Origin: CAVPDG01 sp963702535
GTDB taxonomy: Bacteria; Chloroflexota; Anaerolineae; Anaerolineales; UBA4823
Direction of reading: 5' to 3'
Assembly (NCBI GenBank): GCA_963702535.1
Contig: CAVPDG010000021.1
Span: 99,789-163,788, forward strand
Length of the DNA stretch: 64,000 nt
The position numbers were made by a program, and so were the translations under genes. The notes under the pieces are model-generated. The model made no database searches, was not told where the DNA came from, and saw only the letters and a list, made by a program, of their open reading frames with translations. This document shows positions 45,597 to 57,068 of this stretch, piece by piece; the stretch's first letter is position 1, and each line of letters begins with the position of its first letter.

Positions 45597-45837
45597 TCTT
45601 CCTTCTACCTTTAACGCTCGCCTGGGTCTGCGCAATCACTGTGCAGCCCGCCCAGCGGCGCGAGTGTGATTTATACCACAAATAATGCCGCATTCGAGCC
45701 ACGCTCATCTTACCTTTAACCGGAGACTCGTCTATCCGGCGGGCGCTTTTTTGGTATGATTAACCGGTACTGCCCGCCTTCGGAGCCCCCATCCGGGAGC
45801 CCCGCATGCGACCCTCCAACCCCGGGGATGAATTGCC

Positions 45838-46455
45838 GTGCGCCCGATCAAAGCAACCAGCCTGTGTATCCTGGCAGCCCTCCTGCTCTCCGCCTGCCAG
45901 CTCTTCGAGCCGCTGCCCACCCTGCCGCCCGTGCTGACCCTGCCGCCGGTCGATTTGCAAGCCAGCCCGCAGGCGGCGCAATCGACCCTGGCAAGCAGCC
46001 CGGTCCCGCAGGCGTCTGCCAATCCGGCAGCCGCTGCCGCAACGCTCACGCCCACCGTGGCGCTGCCCGCCTCCCCCACCAGCGCACCACCCACCCGGAC
46101 GCCCACCTCGCAGCCATCCGCCACCAGCCGCCCGACGAATCCGCCGCCTCCCACTGCGGTTAACCCCGCCCCCACCAGCGCCAATCCCGCCGCATGGAAC
46201 GGCGTGCCCATCATGCCCGGGGCAACGGACGCCAAAGAAGAGAACGGCTCTTACTCATACATCATCAGCGCCCGCATCACCGACGTGCAGGCGTATTACG
46301 ACCGCATGATGCCGCTGGCGGGCTGGCAGCCCTTCGCCACCGGAGAAGGCGAGGCGGGCAACTTGTTGCTCATGTACCAGAAAGACAATATCACAGCCAC
46401 GATCGGCGTGATCAGCCAGGATGGCAGCACCCTGGTGCTGATCGTCGCAGAATAA
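45838..46455 (+). CDS. Lipoprotein with Pro/Thr-rich linker
   Basis: 205 residues. Signal peptide 'SLCILAALLLSACQLFEP' with lipobox LLSAC. About 100 residues of Pro, Ala, Ser and Thr form an unstructured stalk, then an 85-residue domain beginning 'VPIMPGATDAKEENGSYSYI', with 'VQAYYDRMMPLAGWQPFATG' and an end in 'DGSTLVLIVAE'. The pattern of a short helix pairing with strands recalls small domains seen at the ends of many Chloroflexota lipoproteins; function unknown. GTG start. The next lipoprotein gene begins 10 bases later, so they are co-transcribed. Confidence 0.75.
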   Translation: MRPIKATSLCILAALLLSACQLFEPLPTLPPVLTLPPVDLQASPQAAQSTLASSPVPQASANPAAAAATLTPTVALPASPTSAPPTRTPTSQPSATSRPTNPPPPTAVNPAPTSANPAAWNGVPIMPGATDAKEENGSYSYIISARITDVQAYYDRMMPLAGWQPFATGEGEAGNLLLMYQKDNITATIGVISQDGSTLVLIVAE

Positions 46456-46465
46456 AGAGAGGTCT

Positions 46466-47074
46466 ATGAAAACCGACTTATCAACGTGCAATCCATCATT
46501 CTCGCAGCCTGGCTGTTCCTGCTCCTGCTCTTCGCTGCGATCGCGCTGCTGGCTACCGGCTGCAGCGGCGCACCCCAGGCGACGCCTACCCCCCAGATCG
46601 TGACCGTCCAGCAGACCGTGCAGGTCGAGGTCACGCGCATCGTCGAGGTGGTCAACACGGTAGAAGTCACCCGCCAGGTGCTCGCCACCGTGATCGTGGA
46701 AGTGCCGGTGACCCCTGAAGCCACCCCCACCGCCACCCGCCCGCCCACCCAGGCGGGTCCCACCGTCTCTTACCTGCCCACCTCCACCGCCCTGGCGCAG
46801 GCTTTCGAAACCCCCAAGGTGGCTGGCGTCTCGCGCCTGAAGCTCGATAACGAGACCGACGAGACGCTGACCGTCAAGATCAGCGGGCCGCAGAACCTCG
46901 AAGTGGAGCTCCCGCCGAACAAGTCCGCCTTTCTCAATGTGCCCTTTGGCGAGTACACCCTGCCGCGTCTACAATGGCAACGACCGCCTCTATACGGTAA
47001 GGCTTAACATTGTCAACGCCGATAAGTACGAGGTCAACCTGGGCGGGGGCAACGCGACCGTTATCGCCCCGTAA
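46466..47074 (+). CDS. Second lipoprotein, coiled/beta stalk (frame breaks near 46470 and 46970)
   Basis: AGAGAGGT before the ATG at 46466 marks the start, but the signal peptide is in frame only if the AAAA run gains one A: M-K-N-R-L-I-N-V, then 'AAWLFLLLLFAAIALLATGC' with a lipobox. The mature part has 'QIVTVQQTVQVEVTRIVEVV', a run of V/T alternation typical of wall-spanning stalks in this phylum, a Pro/Thr linker, then a small beta domain ('LKLDNETDETLTVKISGPQN') that continues after a second break as 'RVYNGNDRLYTVRLNIVN' to 47074. Function unknown; surface location likely. Confidence 0.7.
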
Positions 47075-47088
47075 GCGGCGCAAGATAT

Positions 47089-48091
47089 CTACGGCGTGGC
47101 GGCGCCCCGCCGCCGGTTGCCGCGCAGCCAGGCGACCGTGTCCCATAGCGAAATGTGCAGCCTGCGCGGCAGCGTAACCCAGCTCGCGGCTGGCTTTTGC
47201 ATGGCTGATGGCGCTGTTGCTCTGCAGCGTCGCCAGCGAGTAGCTGGTGAAGCGCGGGCGCATGCGCCTCAGCCGGTAATACACCGGCGTGAAGGCTGAA
47301 GCGAAGCGCGCCAGCCGCAGCGGGATGCGCAGCATGGCAACGCGCTCGCCGGTCGCCTCCAGCACCGTCTCCAGGATGGCGCGCACGCTGATCTGCTCGC
47401 CGGAGAGGATGTAGCTCTCCCCCGTTTTCCCGGCCGCGCTCACCTGCAACAAGCCCTCGGCGACATCGCGCACGTCCACAAAGTCGTAAGCCCCATCCAC
47501 GTAGAGCTGCGGCTTCCTCTCGATGCAATCCAGGATCAGGCTGCCCATCTCCGACAGGCGGTAATCGTACGGACCGATCACCCCCGTGGGGCAGGCGATC
47601 ACGGCATCCAGCCCCTGGCAAACCGACGCCAGCACCGCCAGCGAAGCCACCGCCTTGGAGCGGTCATAGGCGCTGATGGCGCCCACCGGGTCGAAGGGCA
47701 CGCGCTCGTCGATCATCTCGCCGTGCGGCAGGCGGTTGATGGCATGGATCGAGCTGGTATAGACGAAGCGCCGCACGCCGGCGCGCTGCGCTGCAATCAG
47801 GACGTTCTGCGTGCCCAGCACATTCACCCGCTCCACCAGCTCGTCGCGCCCCGGCAGGATCGAGATCAGCCCCGCCAGGTGGAAGACCACGTCGATATCG
47901 GCGAAAGCCGGCGCAAGCGTCGCCGGCGCGAGCACGTCGCCTTCCACCAACTCGACATCCAGCCCCCTCAGGGGCGTCAGGTCCTCGCCCGGCAGGATCA
48001 GCGCCCGCACCTTGCGCCCCCTCTCCACCAGCGTGCGCACCAGCACGTTGCCGATATGCCCTGTCGCCCCGGTGACCAGGTCCATGCGCAT
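47089..48091 (-). CDS. NAD-dependent epimerase/dehydratase (extended SDR), frame break near 47172
   Basis: Rossmann start 'MDLVTGATGHIGNVLVRTLV' (TGATGxIG), 'VVFHLAGLISILPGRDELVE', active-site 'VYTSSIHAINR' and the Tyr-x-x-x-Lys pair in 'ISAYDRSKAVASLAV'. The protein resembles dihydroflavonol-4-reductase-like SDRs. The final 25 residues move to another frame near 47172 ('LHISLWDTVAWLRGN') and stop at 47089. The start ATG shares one base with the TetR stop (TGATG), so translation is coupled and the regulator most likely controls this enzyme. Substrate unknown. Confidence 0.85.
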
Positions 48092-48678
48092 CACGCTGCC
48101 AGTCCATCCATCAATAGCTGCACGGTGTCCCTGGCTTCCTGCGCCCAATCGGTCGCCTTGGGGTCGAAGACCGCCTGCAGCAGCATGCCCAGCGACAGCG
48201 AAACCAGTGTCCGGGCGGCGAGCTGCGGGTCTACGGGACGCAGCGACCCTTGCCGCACGCCTTCCTCGATCAAGCCGGCGAAATACTGCTGGTAGCGCTG
48301 GTAAGGCGCGGCCGCGGCGCGCCACACCTGCGGGTCGCGGTACGCCTGCATCCAGAACTCGAGCAAGATCGAGAGCTGCACCCCGGAAGACGCCAGCAAG
48401 CCCCCCGCCATATCTGCCATGCGCACCACCGCCTGCGGCGCGGGCGTGTCCGCCTGGCGGATGGCGGAAAAAGCCACGTCCAGGCGCTCCAGCCACTCCT
48501 CCAGCAGCGCCAGGAACAGCGCCTGCTTCGATTCGAAATGGTGGTAAAAAGCGCCCTTGCTCACCCCGGCTGCGGCGCAGATCTCCGCCACGCTGGAGGC
48601 TTCATAGCCCTGCTGGGCAAACAGCCTCACGGCTGCTTCCAGCAGGCGGGTGCGGGTCTCTTCGCTGCGATGCTGCAT
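48091..48678 (-). CDS. TetR-family transcriptional repressor
   Basis: 195 residues. N-terminal helix-turn-helix 'TRTRLLEAAVRLFAQQGYEA' and 'SVAEICAAAGVSKGAFYHHF' is typical TetR. The C-terminal ligand-binding helices have 'LSILLEFWMQAYRDPQVWR'. AAAGGAG before the ATG. The palindrome at 48703-48714, 25 bases upstream of the start, is the obvious operator for repression of this gene and the epimerase downstream. Confidence 0.93.
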   Translation of the reverse strand: MQHRSEETRTRLLEAAVRLFAQQGYEASSVAEICAAAGVSKGAFYHHFESKQALFLALLEEWLERLDVAFSAIRQADTPAPQAVVRMADMAGGLLASSGVQLSILLEFWMQAYRDPQVWRAAAAPYQRYQQYFAGLIEEGVRQGSLRPVDPQLAARTLVSLSLGMLLQAVFDPKATDWAQEARDTVQLLMDGLAA

Positions 48679-48702
48679 ATGACGTTCACTCTCCTTTAAA
48701 TT

Positions 48703-48714
48703 CCGACCGGTCGG
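48703..48714. promoter_or_regulatory. TetR operator palindrome
   Basis: CCGACCGGTCGG is a perfect 12-bp palindrome, extended by weaker symmetry to TACCGACCGGTCGGAA. This sequence type is frequent as an operator for TetR repressors, and it lies directly upstream of one. Confidence 0.65.
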
Positions 48715-48884
48715 TATGATTTTAAGCCACAGACCAAGGACCTGTCAAGCTCGGGGTGATCAGAAGCATCCCAGAAAAATACAATAAAAGGACTGTCCCA
48801 ATTGAATGGGCCAGCCGCTTAGCCGATATTCCGATGCCGGTTCAGCGTGCTACCCGCTTACCGGCACGTTGCACCTTCAAAAAC

Positions 48885-49541
48885 TTACGCCGGCTCTTCC
48901 CACTTATTGTAGCTGTCGAGTGTGAAGCTCTTATTCTGCCGGTACTGGACGACGATGCCGGCTACCGCCATGACGATCGCCAGGAGCATCAGCAGCCAGG
49001 AGGATCTGCAAAGCCACCTTGACCGGATTCTCGAGGAATCTGAGAGGCGGGGTAAAAGAGCATCATGAAAGGTGCCGATGGTCACGCCCGTGCCCAGGAT
49101 CGCCGTGGCGATGATGATCACCCACTTCTGCAAATTGAACCTGAAGGTGACGAAGATCACTACAACCGCCACGATCATGGCGATGATCCAGACCAGCCAG
49201 CCGGCCGACATACCCAGAGCCGCGCAGGATCAGCTGCCGTAACCACGTAGCCCAGCTGACCCGGCGACCACCGCTACGGCAAACAGGTAGAACAGGTAGG
49301 AGAGCACGGCAAAGACCGCGCCGACCACGAAGCCCACCACCCAGCTGGTGATGGTGGCCAGGAACCCGGTCCCCGGAAGCAGCGTCTGGATCGTATCTGC
49401 GCCTAACGCCAGGCCGAAGAAGAAGCCCCAGACCGGCAGCAGGAGCAGGAACAGCCGGTAGCCGAAGAAGGCCATCAGCAGCCCAAACAGGCTGCCGATC
49501 ACGCCGGCGCACATCAGGGTAAAGAGACTTTCATTGACCAT
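48885..49541 (-). CDS. Multi-helix membrane protein, DUF4203/TMEM198-like (frame breaks near 49220 and 49010)
   Basis: ATG at 49541 is preceded by AGAGGAGA. The first half has three helices ('LFTLMCAGVIGSLFGLLMAF', 'RLFLLLLPVWGFFFGLALGA', 'SWVVGFVVGAVFAVLSYLFY'). The frame closes near 49230, but the next frame continues with further helices ('GWLVWIIAMIVAVVVIFVTF', 'VIIIATAILGTGVTIGTF'), and a last helix near 48950. This pattern of Gly-rich helices matches DUF4203 (TMEM198-like) proteins; function unknown. It lies downstream of the FHA-hydrolase gene. Confidence 0.6.
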
Positions 49542-49594
49542 AATCATTCTCCTCTGAATAGATTGGTCAGCCTGCACAGGCTTGTCCAATAAAT

Positions 49595-51415
49595 TTAACC
49601 CCTATGTGTACAGATAGTTACGCAGGGATCAACAAAAAGCAGGATCAGAGGTGGCACTGCGTGAATCCTGCTTTTCAATATACCGCTCAGCTGCCAGCCT
49701 ATCTGCGTTGAGAACTGCCGCGCCAGCTCCAGCTTCAACCGCATCTTGACATCGTTATCCACGAACAGCGAGCCGTGATACTGCTGCACCGGGTGGATCT
49801 CAGAGCCGTCCAGCACGGCGCTCTTCTCCAAGACCGTGCTGTCGCCGCTGGGGAGCGGTGGTGTAGGTCACATCGCTCAGCTTGCCGGATGGATCGCGCT
49901 TCACCTTGACGTTGGCGATGGTCTTCAAGCCGTAGCCGTAGATCGAGATGGTAGACACGCTGGAGCGCCTGCCCAGCTCTTGGCGGAACTCCCTGCGCCT
50001 GGCGCAGCAGGGGCAATTGCGCTTCCGTCACCCAGCTCTCGTCCTCCAGGAAGTTGATCCCCTTGCCATCCTGGTCCACCGCGCAGGCGTAGGTGGGGAT
50101 GATCTGGTAGGTGGTGGCGAAGGTGATGATGATCTGGCGCAACCGCTCGCCCATCAGCCCGAAAGGCAGCACCTGCGGGGCGATGAGCAGGCTGGTGAGA
50201 CCCTTCACCGCGCCCATGTGCGGACCGCCCATCAGCACCAGGCGCTCGACCCGCTCCTTGCCGCCCAGCCGCTCGACGAAGTAGCGGCTCACCATCGTCC
50301 CCAGGCTGTGCCCCACCAGCGTCACCGGGCGGCTCGGAGGGCAGCTTCTCGAACAAGCGACTCAGCTCCTTCGCCGAGGTGCGCACGTCCTGCCGCCAGT
50401 CGTAAGCGAACTCGAAGAAGTCCACGCCGCGCTGGTAGCCCAGGTCTTCCACCAGGTAATCGCCCAGGCGGTTGTACTGGTCCTGCTTGATCAAATTCGG
50501 GACGATCACCACCTCCTCCACGATGCCCCGCGCCTCCAGCGGCGCTTCGGAGGGGTAGCGCAGGATCTCCGGGTTCTTGAAGAGCATCTTGATGTTGGGC
50601 CACACGCGCTCGTTGCCCAGCCACAGCTCGGAGCCCATCAAGCCGGGCACGAAGACCACCGGGCGGCGCTCCTCCTTCGGCGCCAGCGCCTCGTCTGCCA
50701 TGGTCATGGCTTCGACGCCGAAGCCGCTCTTGAAGACGACCAGCGCCTTGCCCCACGCGGAAGACGTCGCCATCCTGCAGCACCACCTCGCCCACTTTCT
50801 GCTCCTTGAGCCAGGTGCCGTTGGTGCTGCCCAGGTCGCGCAGGATGAAGATGCCGCCCTTGCGCACCACCTCGGCGTGGCGGCGGGAGACGTTGCCCAG
50901 GGTGAGCGGGATGGTATTGTCGTCGCTGCGCCCGATGCTCACCTGGTCGGCGTCTTCCAGGGGCACCTCCCAGGTCTGCTCGTTGTAGAAGACCACCAGG
51001 CGCGGCTGCCCGGTCTCGTTGAGCGCCATGGGCAGGATCTCGCGATCCAGCGTCTGGTCGAGCTGCAGGTCGCTATCGATGACGGTCATGCCGCCCTCCG
51101 GCTCGTCGTACGCCGGGCTGACCTCGTAGCGCAATCTGGGTGTTGCCCAGGCTGATCAGGTCGCCGGGGTGCACAACCGAGCGCTCGCACGCGGTTGCCG
51201 TTGAGGCGCGTGCCGTTGGCGGAGCCCAGGTCGACCAGCGTGCAGCCGCCCGCGGCGCAATCCAGGCGGGCGTGGCTGCGCGAGACGCGCCCGTCGTTGA
51301 GCACGATGTCGTTGGTCATGCCGCGCCCCAGGCTGACGCTGGCTTTCGCCAGGTCGAACTCCTGCTCGGGTCCGCCCTCCTGGATCAGGATCAGCTTGCC
51401 GTAAGAGCGTTCCAT
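49595..51415 (-). CDS. Double FHA domain fused to LCAT/PGAP1-type alpha/beta hydrolase (several frame breaks)
   Basis: GGAGGT and ATG at 51415 open FHA domain 1: 'ASVSLGRGMTNDIVLNDGRV' then 'SRSHARLDCAAG' and 'DLGSANGTRLNGNRV'. After a break near 51130 comes FHA domain 2: 'DADQVSIGRSDDNTIPLTLG', 'NVSRRHAEVV', 'RDLGSTNGTWLKEQKVGEVV'. After another near 50760 starts the hydrolase: 'PVVFVPGLMGSELWLGNERV', 'FFEFAYDWRQDVRTSAKELS', then after a break near 50325 'LVGHSLGTMVSRYFVERLGG', the nucleophile elbow GHSLG. FHA domains bind phosphothreonine, so this looks like a lipase or acyltransferase steered by a Ser/Thr kinase, and one is encoded just upstream. The present frame stops at 49595, but a terminator at 49635 suggests the true stop is before it. 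Confidence 0.75.
49635..49675. terminator. Intrinsic terminator
   Basis: Perfect 11-bp stem AAAAGCAGGAT/ATCCTGCTTTT with T-run exits on both strands (TTTTTG on minus). Being inside the present reading frame of the FHA-hydrolase gene, it argues that the gene really ends near 49700. Confidence 0.75.
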
Positions 51416-51473
51416 ATTACACCTCCAAAGTATCCGAAATTGTTCACCTACTCTCACTGAACCAATCGATTCT

Positions 51474-53746
51474 TCATGGCAAATCCACGCAGTTGCCGCT
51501 ATCCGGCAGAACGGAATGGTCGGGCAGCGCCACCAGGGCGCAGAGCTGCGCGGCGCCCTCGGGGCGGTCGGCGGGGGTGTAGCCGGTGAAGGGCGAGGGT
51601 CCGCCGTACATCAGCCGGTTGCCGCCGCCCGTGCTGCCCACCTGGTCGGCGCTGAAGGTGTTGAAGAAGAAGTGGATGTGCGTGCCGGGGAGCTGCTCGC
51701 TGAAGCCCTGCGCCTGGTACTCCACGGCGTAGCGGTTCTGGGCATCCAGGGTGATGGCGGTGATCGAGCACGCGACATGCCCGCGGACTTGCGGCGGCTC
51801 GACCAGCGGCAGGGTGCTGATATCGCCCTGGAAGATCGTCTTGGAGCGCTCCAGCCAGCACAGATTCGCCCGGCTTGCCGGGGATCGCCACGTTCCACCA
51901 CGATTCGTCGGGCGAGATGCCCAGCACCAGGCGCGCTTGCCAGGGAGCAAGCAGCGCCGTGGCTGCCGCAGCGGCGCTGGTGCCGTCCTGGCAGGGGATA
52001 TCCTGCAGGGCGATGGCGACGGGCACATCCGGCAGCGGGTAGCAGTTGCCGCTGTCCATCTGCATGCTGTGGTTGGGGTTGGCAACCAGGGCGCACATCA
52101 TGCCCGAGGTATCCGGGCGGTCGGCCAGCTTGAACTTGTCGAAGGGGCGCGGTCCGCCCCACAGGTACCAGGGACCCTTGCCGGGGTTGCCGGCTTGCTC
52201 GGGGGGCACGGCGTCGAAGAAGAAGTGCACGTGCTCGCCGGGCAGCTTCTCGCGTGTACTCGAAGGTCTCGTAATCCACCACGTACATGCCGTCGGAGCT
52301 GGCGGTGATGCCGTCGATGCGCACGAAGGGGATGCCGGGCGGGGCGGTGGGCGTGGGCGGCAGCGTGGGCGTGCCCGAGGGTGGGCGTTGGGGAGCAGGG
52401 CTGCAGCGGTGGGAGGTGGCGGTGGCCGGGGCTGGCACGTCTCCGTGGGCAGGGCCGGGCTGCGGCGTCTGGCTGGCGGGCAGGGCGCCAACCAGCGGGG
52501 CGGTCTCCAGGGGCTGCGTGGCGAGCGGCGTTCTGCCCTTTGCCGCCGCCCAGGGAGGAGAAGAGCACGCCGCCGATGACCAGCGCCAGGATGAGCACGG
52601 CGCCGGCGCCGATCCACAGCCAGGGGATGCGCCGCGGGGCGGCGCCTGCTCGCCGGGACAGGCGTGCGCAGCGGGAGGCGGGGGGCTGCCCGCGGCGGCG
52701 CGCGGGCGTGGCGAGCGGGCGATCACCGGCGGCGGCGTGCTGGCGAGCGCATCGCTGGGGTGGCGCTCGCTGGGGTGACGCTGGCGGGGTAGCTAGCGAC
52801 CGCCACAGGGATCACCGCGGCGGGCATCGTCACGTCCGGCGGAGGCTACCGGGAGCGTCGACGATGGTGGCGACGGCGGCGGTCACGGGGCCGCTCAGCG
52901 GTAGGGCAGGCTCGCCAGGGCGGCGTCCAGCTCGTCCATCGAGGCGAAGCGGCTGCTGCGGGTCCTTCTCCAGCGTCTTGCGCACAATCGCCGACCAGCG
53001 CCTCGGGCGTCTCCGGGCGCAGGGAGTATAAGTCGGGCACAGGGTCGTTGAGGTGCATCATCATCAGCGTCATCGCCGACTCGGCTTCGAAGGGCGGCTT
53101 GCCGCTGACCATCTCGAAGAGCGTCACGCCCAGCGAGTACTCGTCGGAGCGGGCGTCGGGCGTCTCGCCGCGGATCAGCTCGGGGGGCAGGTAGAGCGCC
53201 GTGCCCACCACGGCGCCGGTGGCGGTGTGGCAATCGCGCGCCGACGATCTTGACGATGCCGAAATCCATCAGGATGGCCTGGTCGTGGACGTCGATCATG
53301 ATGTTGGCGGGCTTGATATCGCGGTGGATCAGCCCGCGGCGGTGGGCGTAGCCGGCTGCCTGGGCGATGTGGCGGGTATAGGCAACCGCCTGCTCGAGCG
53401 GCAGCTCGCGCCCCGTGCGGTGCAGGCGGCGCAGGCGCTCCTGCAGCGTCTCGCCGGGCACGAACTCCTGCACCATGTAGTACAGGTCCTCGTCGTGGTT
53501 GAAGTCGAAGACCTGCACGATGTGCGGGTGGCGCAGCTGGGCGACGGCGGCGGCTTCCTCCTCGAAGCGGCTGACGAACTTGGGATCGCTCGCCAGGTGC
53601 GAGTGGATCATCTTCACCGCCACCACGCGCTTCAGGTTGGGGTCGTAGGCTTTGTAGACCGACGACATGCCGCCCTGCCCGAGCAGCTCGTCGATGCGGT
53701 AGCGCCCGCCGAGCGTCTGACCGGTCATTAAGCTGGGGCGGCTCAT
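51474..53746 (-). CDS. Ser/Thr kinase with membrane helix and duplicated extracellular domain (many frame breaks)
   Basis: Kinase domain from 53746: 'ELLGQGGMSSVYKAYDPNLK', 'VVAVKMIHSHLA', catalytic 'GLIHRDIKPANIMIDV', 'ILMDFGIVKIVG', then after a break near 53230 'VGTALYLPPELIRGETPDAR' and the C-lobe, ending 'MDELDAALASL'. A Pro/Ala/Thr linker follows in shifting frames, then a helix ('AVLILALVIGGVLFSSLG', about 52600-52550), another linker and two copies of an about 95-residue domain. Copy A has 'KLPGEHVHFFFDAVPPEQAG', 'WGGPRPFDKFKLADRP' and 'CALVANPNHSMQMDSGNC'; copy B 'QLPGTHIHFFFNTFSADQVG', 'YGGPSPFTGYTPADRP' and 'CALVALPDHSVLPDSGNC'. The two invariant Cys suggest a disulphide. That all parts are one gene is inferred from their order and the absence of starts between them. 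Confidence 0.75.
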
Positions 53747-53976
53747 CGGTAAACGCTTCCAGCCTGCTCACGGGAACAGGCAGAAACTGTGAATATGAAG
53801 ATCGATCATTGGGATCACTGCCCTTCCCCCGGGGACGTTCTGGCGGTTAATTTGGATGAATTGGGGCTGATTATACTAATATTGGGCGGGGTGTCAAGGA
53901 GGGGGGAAGAGGGAACCGCTGTCAACGGATTTTTGGAACGGATTGAACGGATGGCTGTCTCTCCACGGATAATTTT

Positions 53977-54060
53977 GTAGGTTGGGTTGGCGGAGAGGTA
54001 TGCGGGCATGATCCAGGATCAGGACAACCGAGATGAAATCACGTGCCGCCAACCCAACGG
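53977..54060. repeat. Palindromic repeat unit, copy 1
   Basis: Opens GTAGGTTGGGTTGGCGG and closes CCGCCAACCCAACGG, arms that pair over about 13 bases, with a shared interior (ATCCAGGATCAGGACAACCG and following). Part of a direct-repeat pair with copy 2. The 230 bases before it (53747-53976), upstream of the kinase, hold no gene. Confidence 0.7.
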
Positions 54061-54077
54061 CGGGGCGGACGAATTTC

Positions 54078-54160
54078 GTAGGTTGGGTTGGCGGGGATCT
54101 GCGGGCACGATCCAGGATCAGGACAACCGAGATGAAATCCCCTGCCGCCAACCCAACGGC
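54078..54160. repeat. Palindromic repeat unit, copy 2
   Basis: Nearly identical to copy 1 including arms and interior; the period is about 101 bases. Slight differences (GGGGATC for GAGAGG; CCCC for ACG) show that they are not a collapsed assembly duplicate. Confidence 0.7.
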
Positions 54161-54191
54161 AGGCGGAGGGTTGGCGCTCCAGTGCGTGCCC

Positions 54192-54222
54192 GGTGACAGT
54201 CACTTCGCCAGTGAATGTCACC
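54192..54222. repeat. Inverted repeat
   Basis: GGTGACAGTCACT and AGTGAATGTCACC pair with one mismatch around five bases. It could be a small hairpin terminator or part of the local repeat cluster. Confidence 0.45.
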
Positions 54223-54235
54223 TGCGGTCATGCCT

Positions 54236-54269
54236 GTAGGTTGGCGTTGAGCGGAGCGAAACCCAACGG
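54236..54269. repeat. Palindromic repeat unit, short form
   Basis: GTAGGTTGGCGTTGAGCGGA..., ending AAACCCAACG: the outer arms of the family with a different, short interior (GAGCGGAGCGAAAC). The widespread bacterial GTTGGGTTTCGC-type palindrome looks the same. Confidence 0.55.
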
Positions 54270-54409
54270 AAAGTTCTTCACCAGTTATCCGCAGGTTACT
54301 GACGCGCAACGTGTTGCGCGTTGGGGGAAAACGTTGTATGATTCGAGTGGGGAAAATACCGAGCTTACCATCACACATAGCGAACCGGCAGCGATCGTGG
54401 AGAAGTGGT

Positions 54410-55994
<1,585 letters not shown>

Positions 55995-57068
55995 GGCATA
56001 AGTTGCGTGTAAGTGCAATCAGAAACATGTCCAGGAAATCCCGCTCGGGTCCACTTCCGATAGCAATGGAAGGTTAGTGCGTTAGCAGATGTTGCAGATG
56101 TCACCAAAAAACCACTTGGTCATGGTCCATTGCCACTCAGATACCATATTATTCCAAGGGAGCTTATCCCAGATGGAGGTAAGACCGATAATTGATAATG
56201 AAGTGAGGCAAAAAGTAGCGAATGGAGCTTATGGGTAGAACGTTACATAACTCCTGCGAAATATGATCATCAATTGGAGCTGGTAAGCAAGGAAATGTTG
56301 TAGGGATATTCCAGGTGGTATTCCCTTACGCAACAACTTGTACGGTTCCGTCAAGAGTAGCGAGCAAAATTGATCGATATTTTTATGTATTTGCTAGTTT
56401 CTTCATCGTCCTGTTTAGTCAAGTGATTTAGCTAGCGAAGAACGGAAGGGAGACAGCCACAGTGAATTCCTAACCGTTGTGAGCAATATGCTAATTCCTC
56501 CTCCTCCCCTCCCCGAGCAACAGGCCATCGCCCACGTGCTGAGCACGGTACGCCAGTCCATCGAGGCCACGGAGCGGGTCATCGCCACGGCGCGCGAGCT
56601 GAAGCGCTCGCTGATGAAGTATTTATTCACTTACGGGCCGGTGCCGATTGACCAGGCGGACCAGGTGAAGCTGAAGGAGACGGAGGTGGGAAGTACGGAA
56701 GAATGGCAAGTTGTCGAGGTTGGACAACTTGGAGAGATTATTACAGGAACAACTCCTCGTACGACCAATCGGGAATTTTATGATGGAAAATACATGTTCA
56801 TATCACCTGGTGACATGAGAAGTGATGATGTATACGTAACTCAGACGCATAAATTCCTGTCTGACAAAGGCTTAGAGGTTTCTCGAGTGTTGCCCGCGAT
56901 GCTGTACTTGTAGTGTGTATCGGTGCAACAATCGGTAAAACTGCTTTGACTTCTGCTGACAGAAGTACAACCAACCAGCAAATCAATGCAGTGATTCCTT
57001 CATTTCGATCTCCCCACACTATTTGTATTATGCGCTAACTTCTACCGCGCGCCACACTTACTACACCG

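Noticed and set aside
49735..53771. Many long overlapping open frames on both strands
   Set aside because: GC content here is very high, so random frames stay open. Only those with kinase, FHA or hydrolase motifs were kept.
54001..54160. Tandem units considered as a CRISPR array
   Set aside because: Only two full units, the interiors are nearly identical instead of unique, and there are no cas genes.
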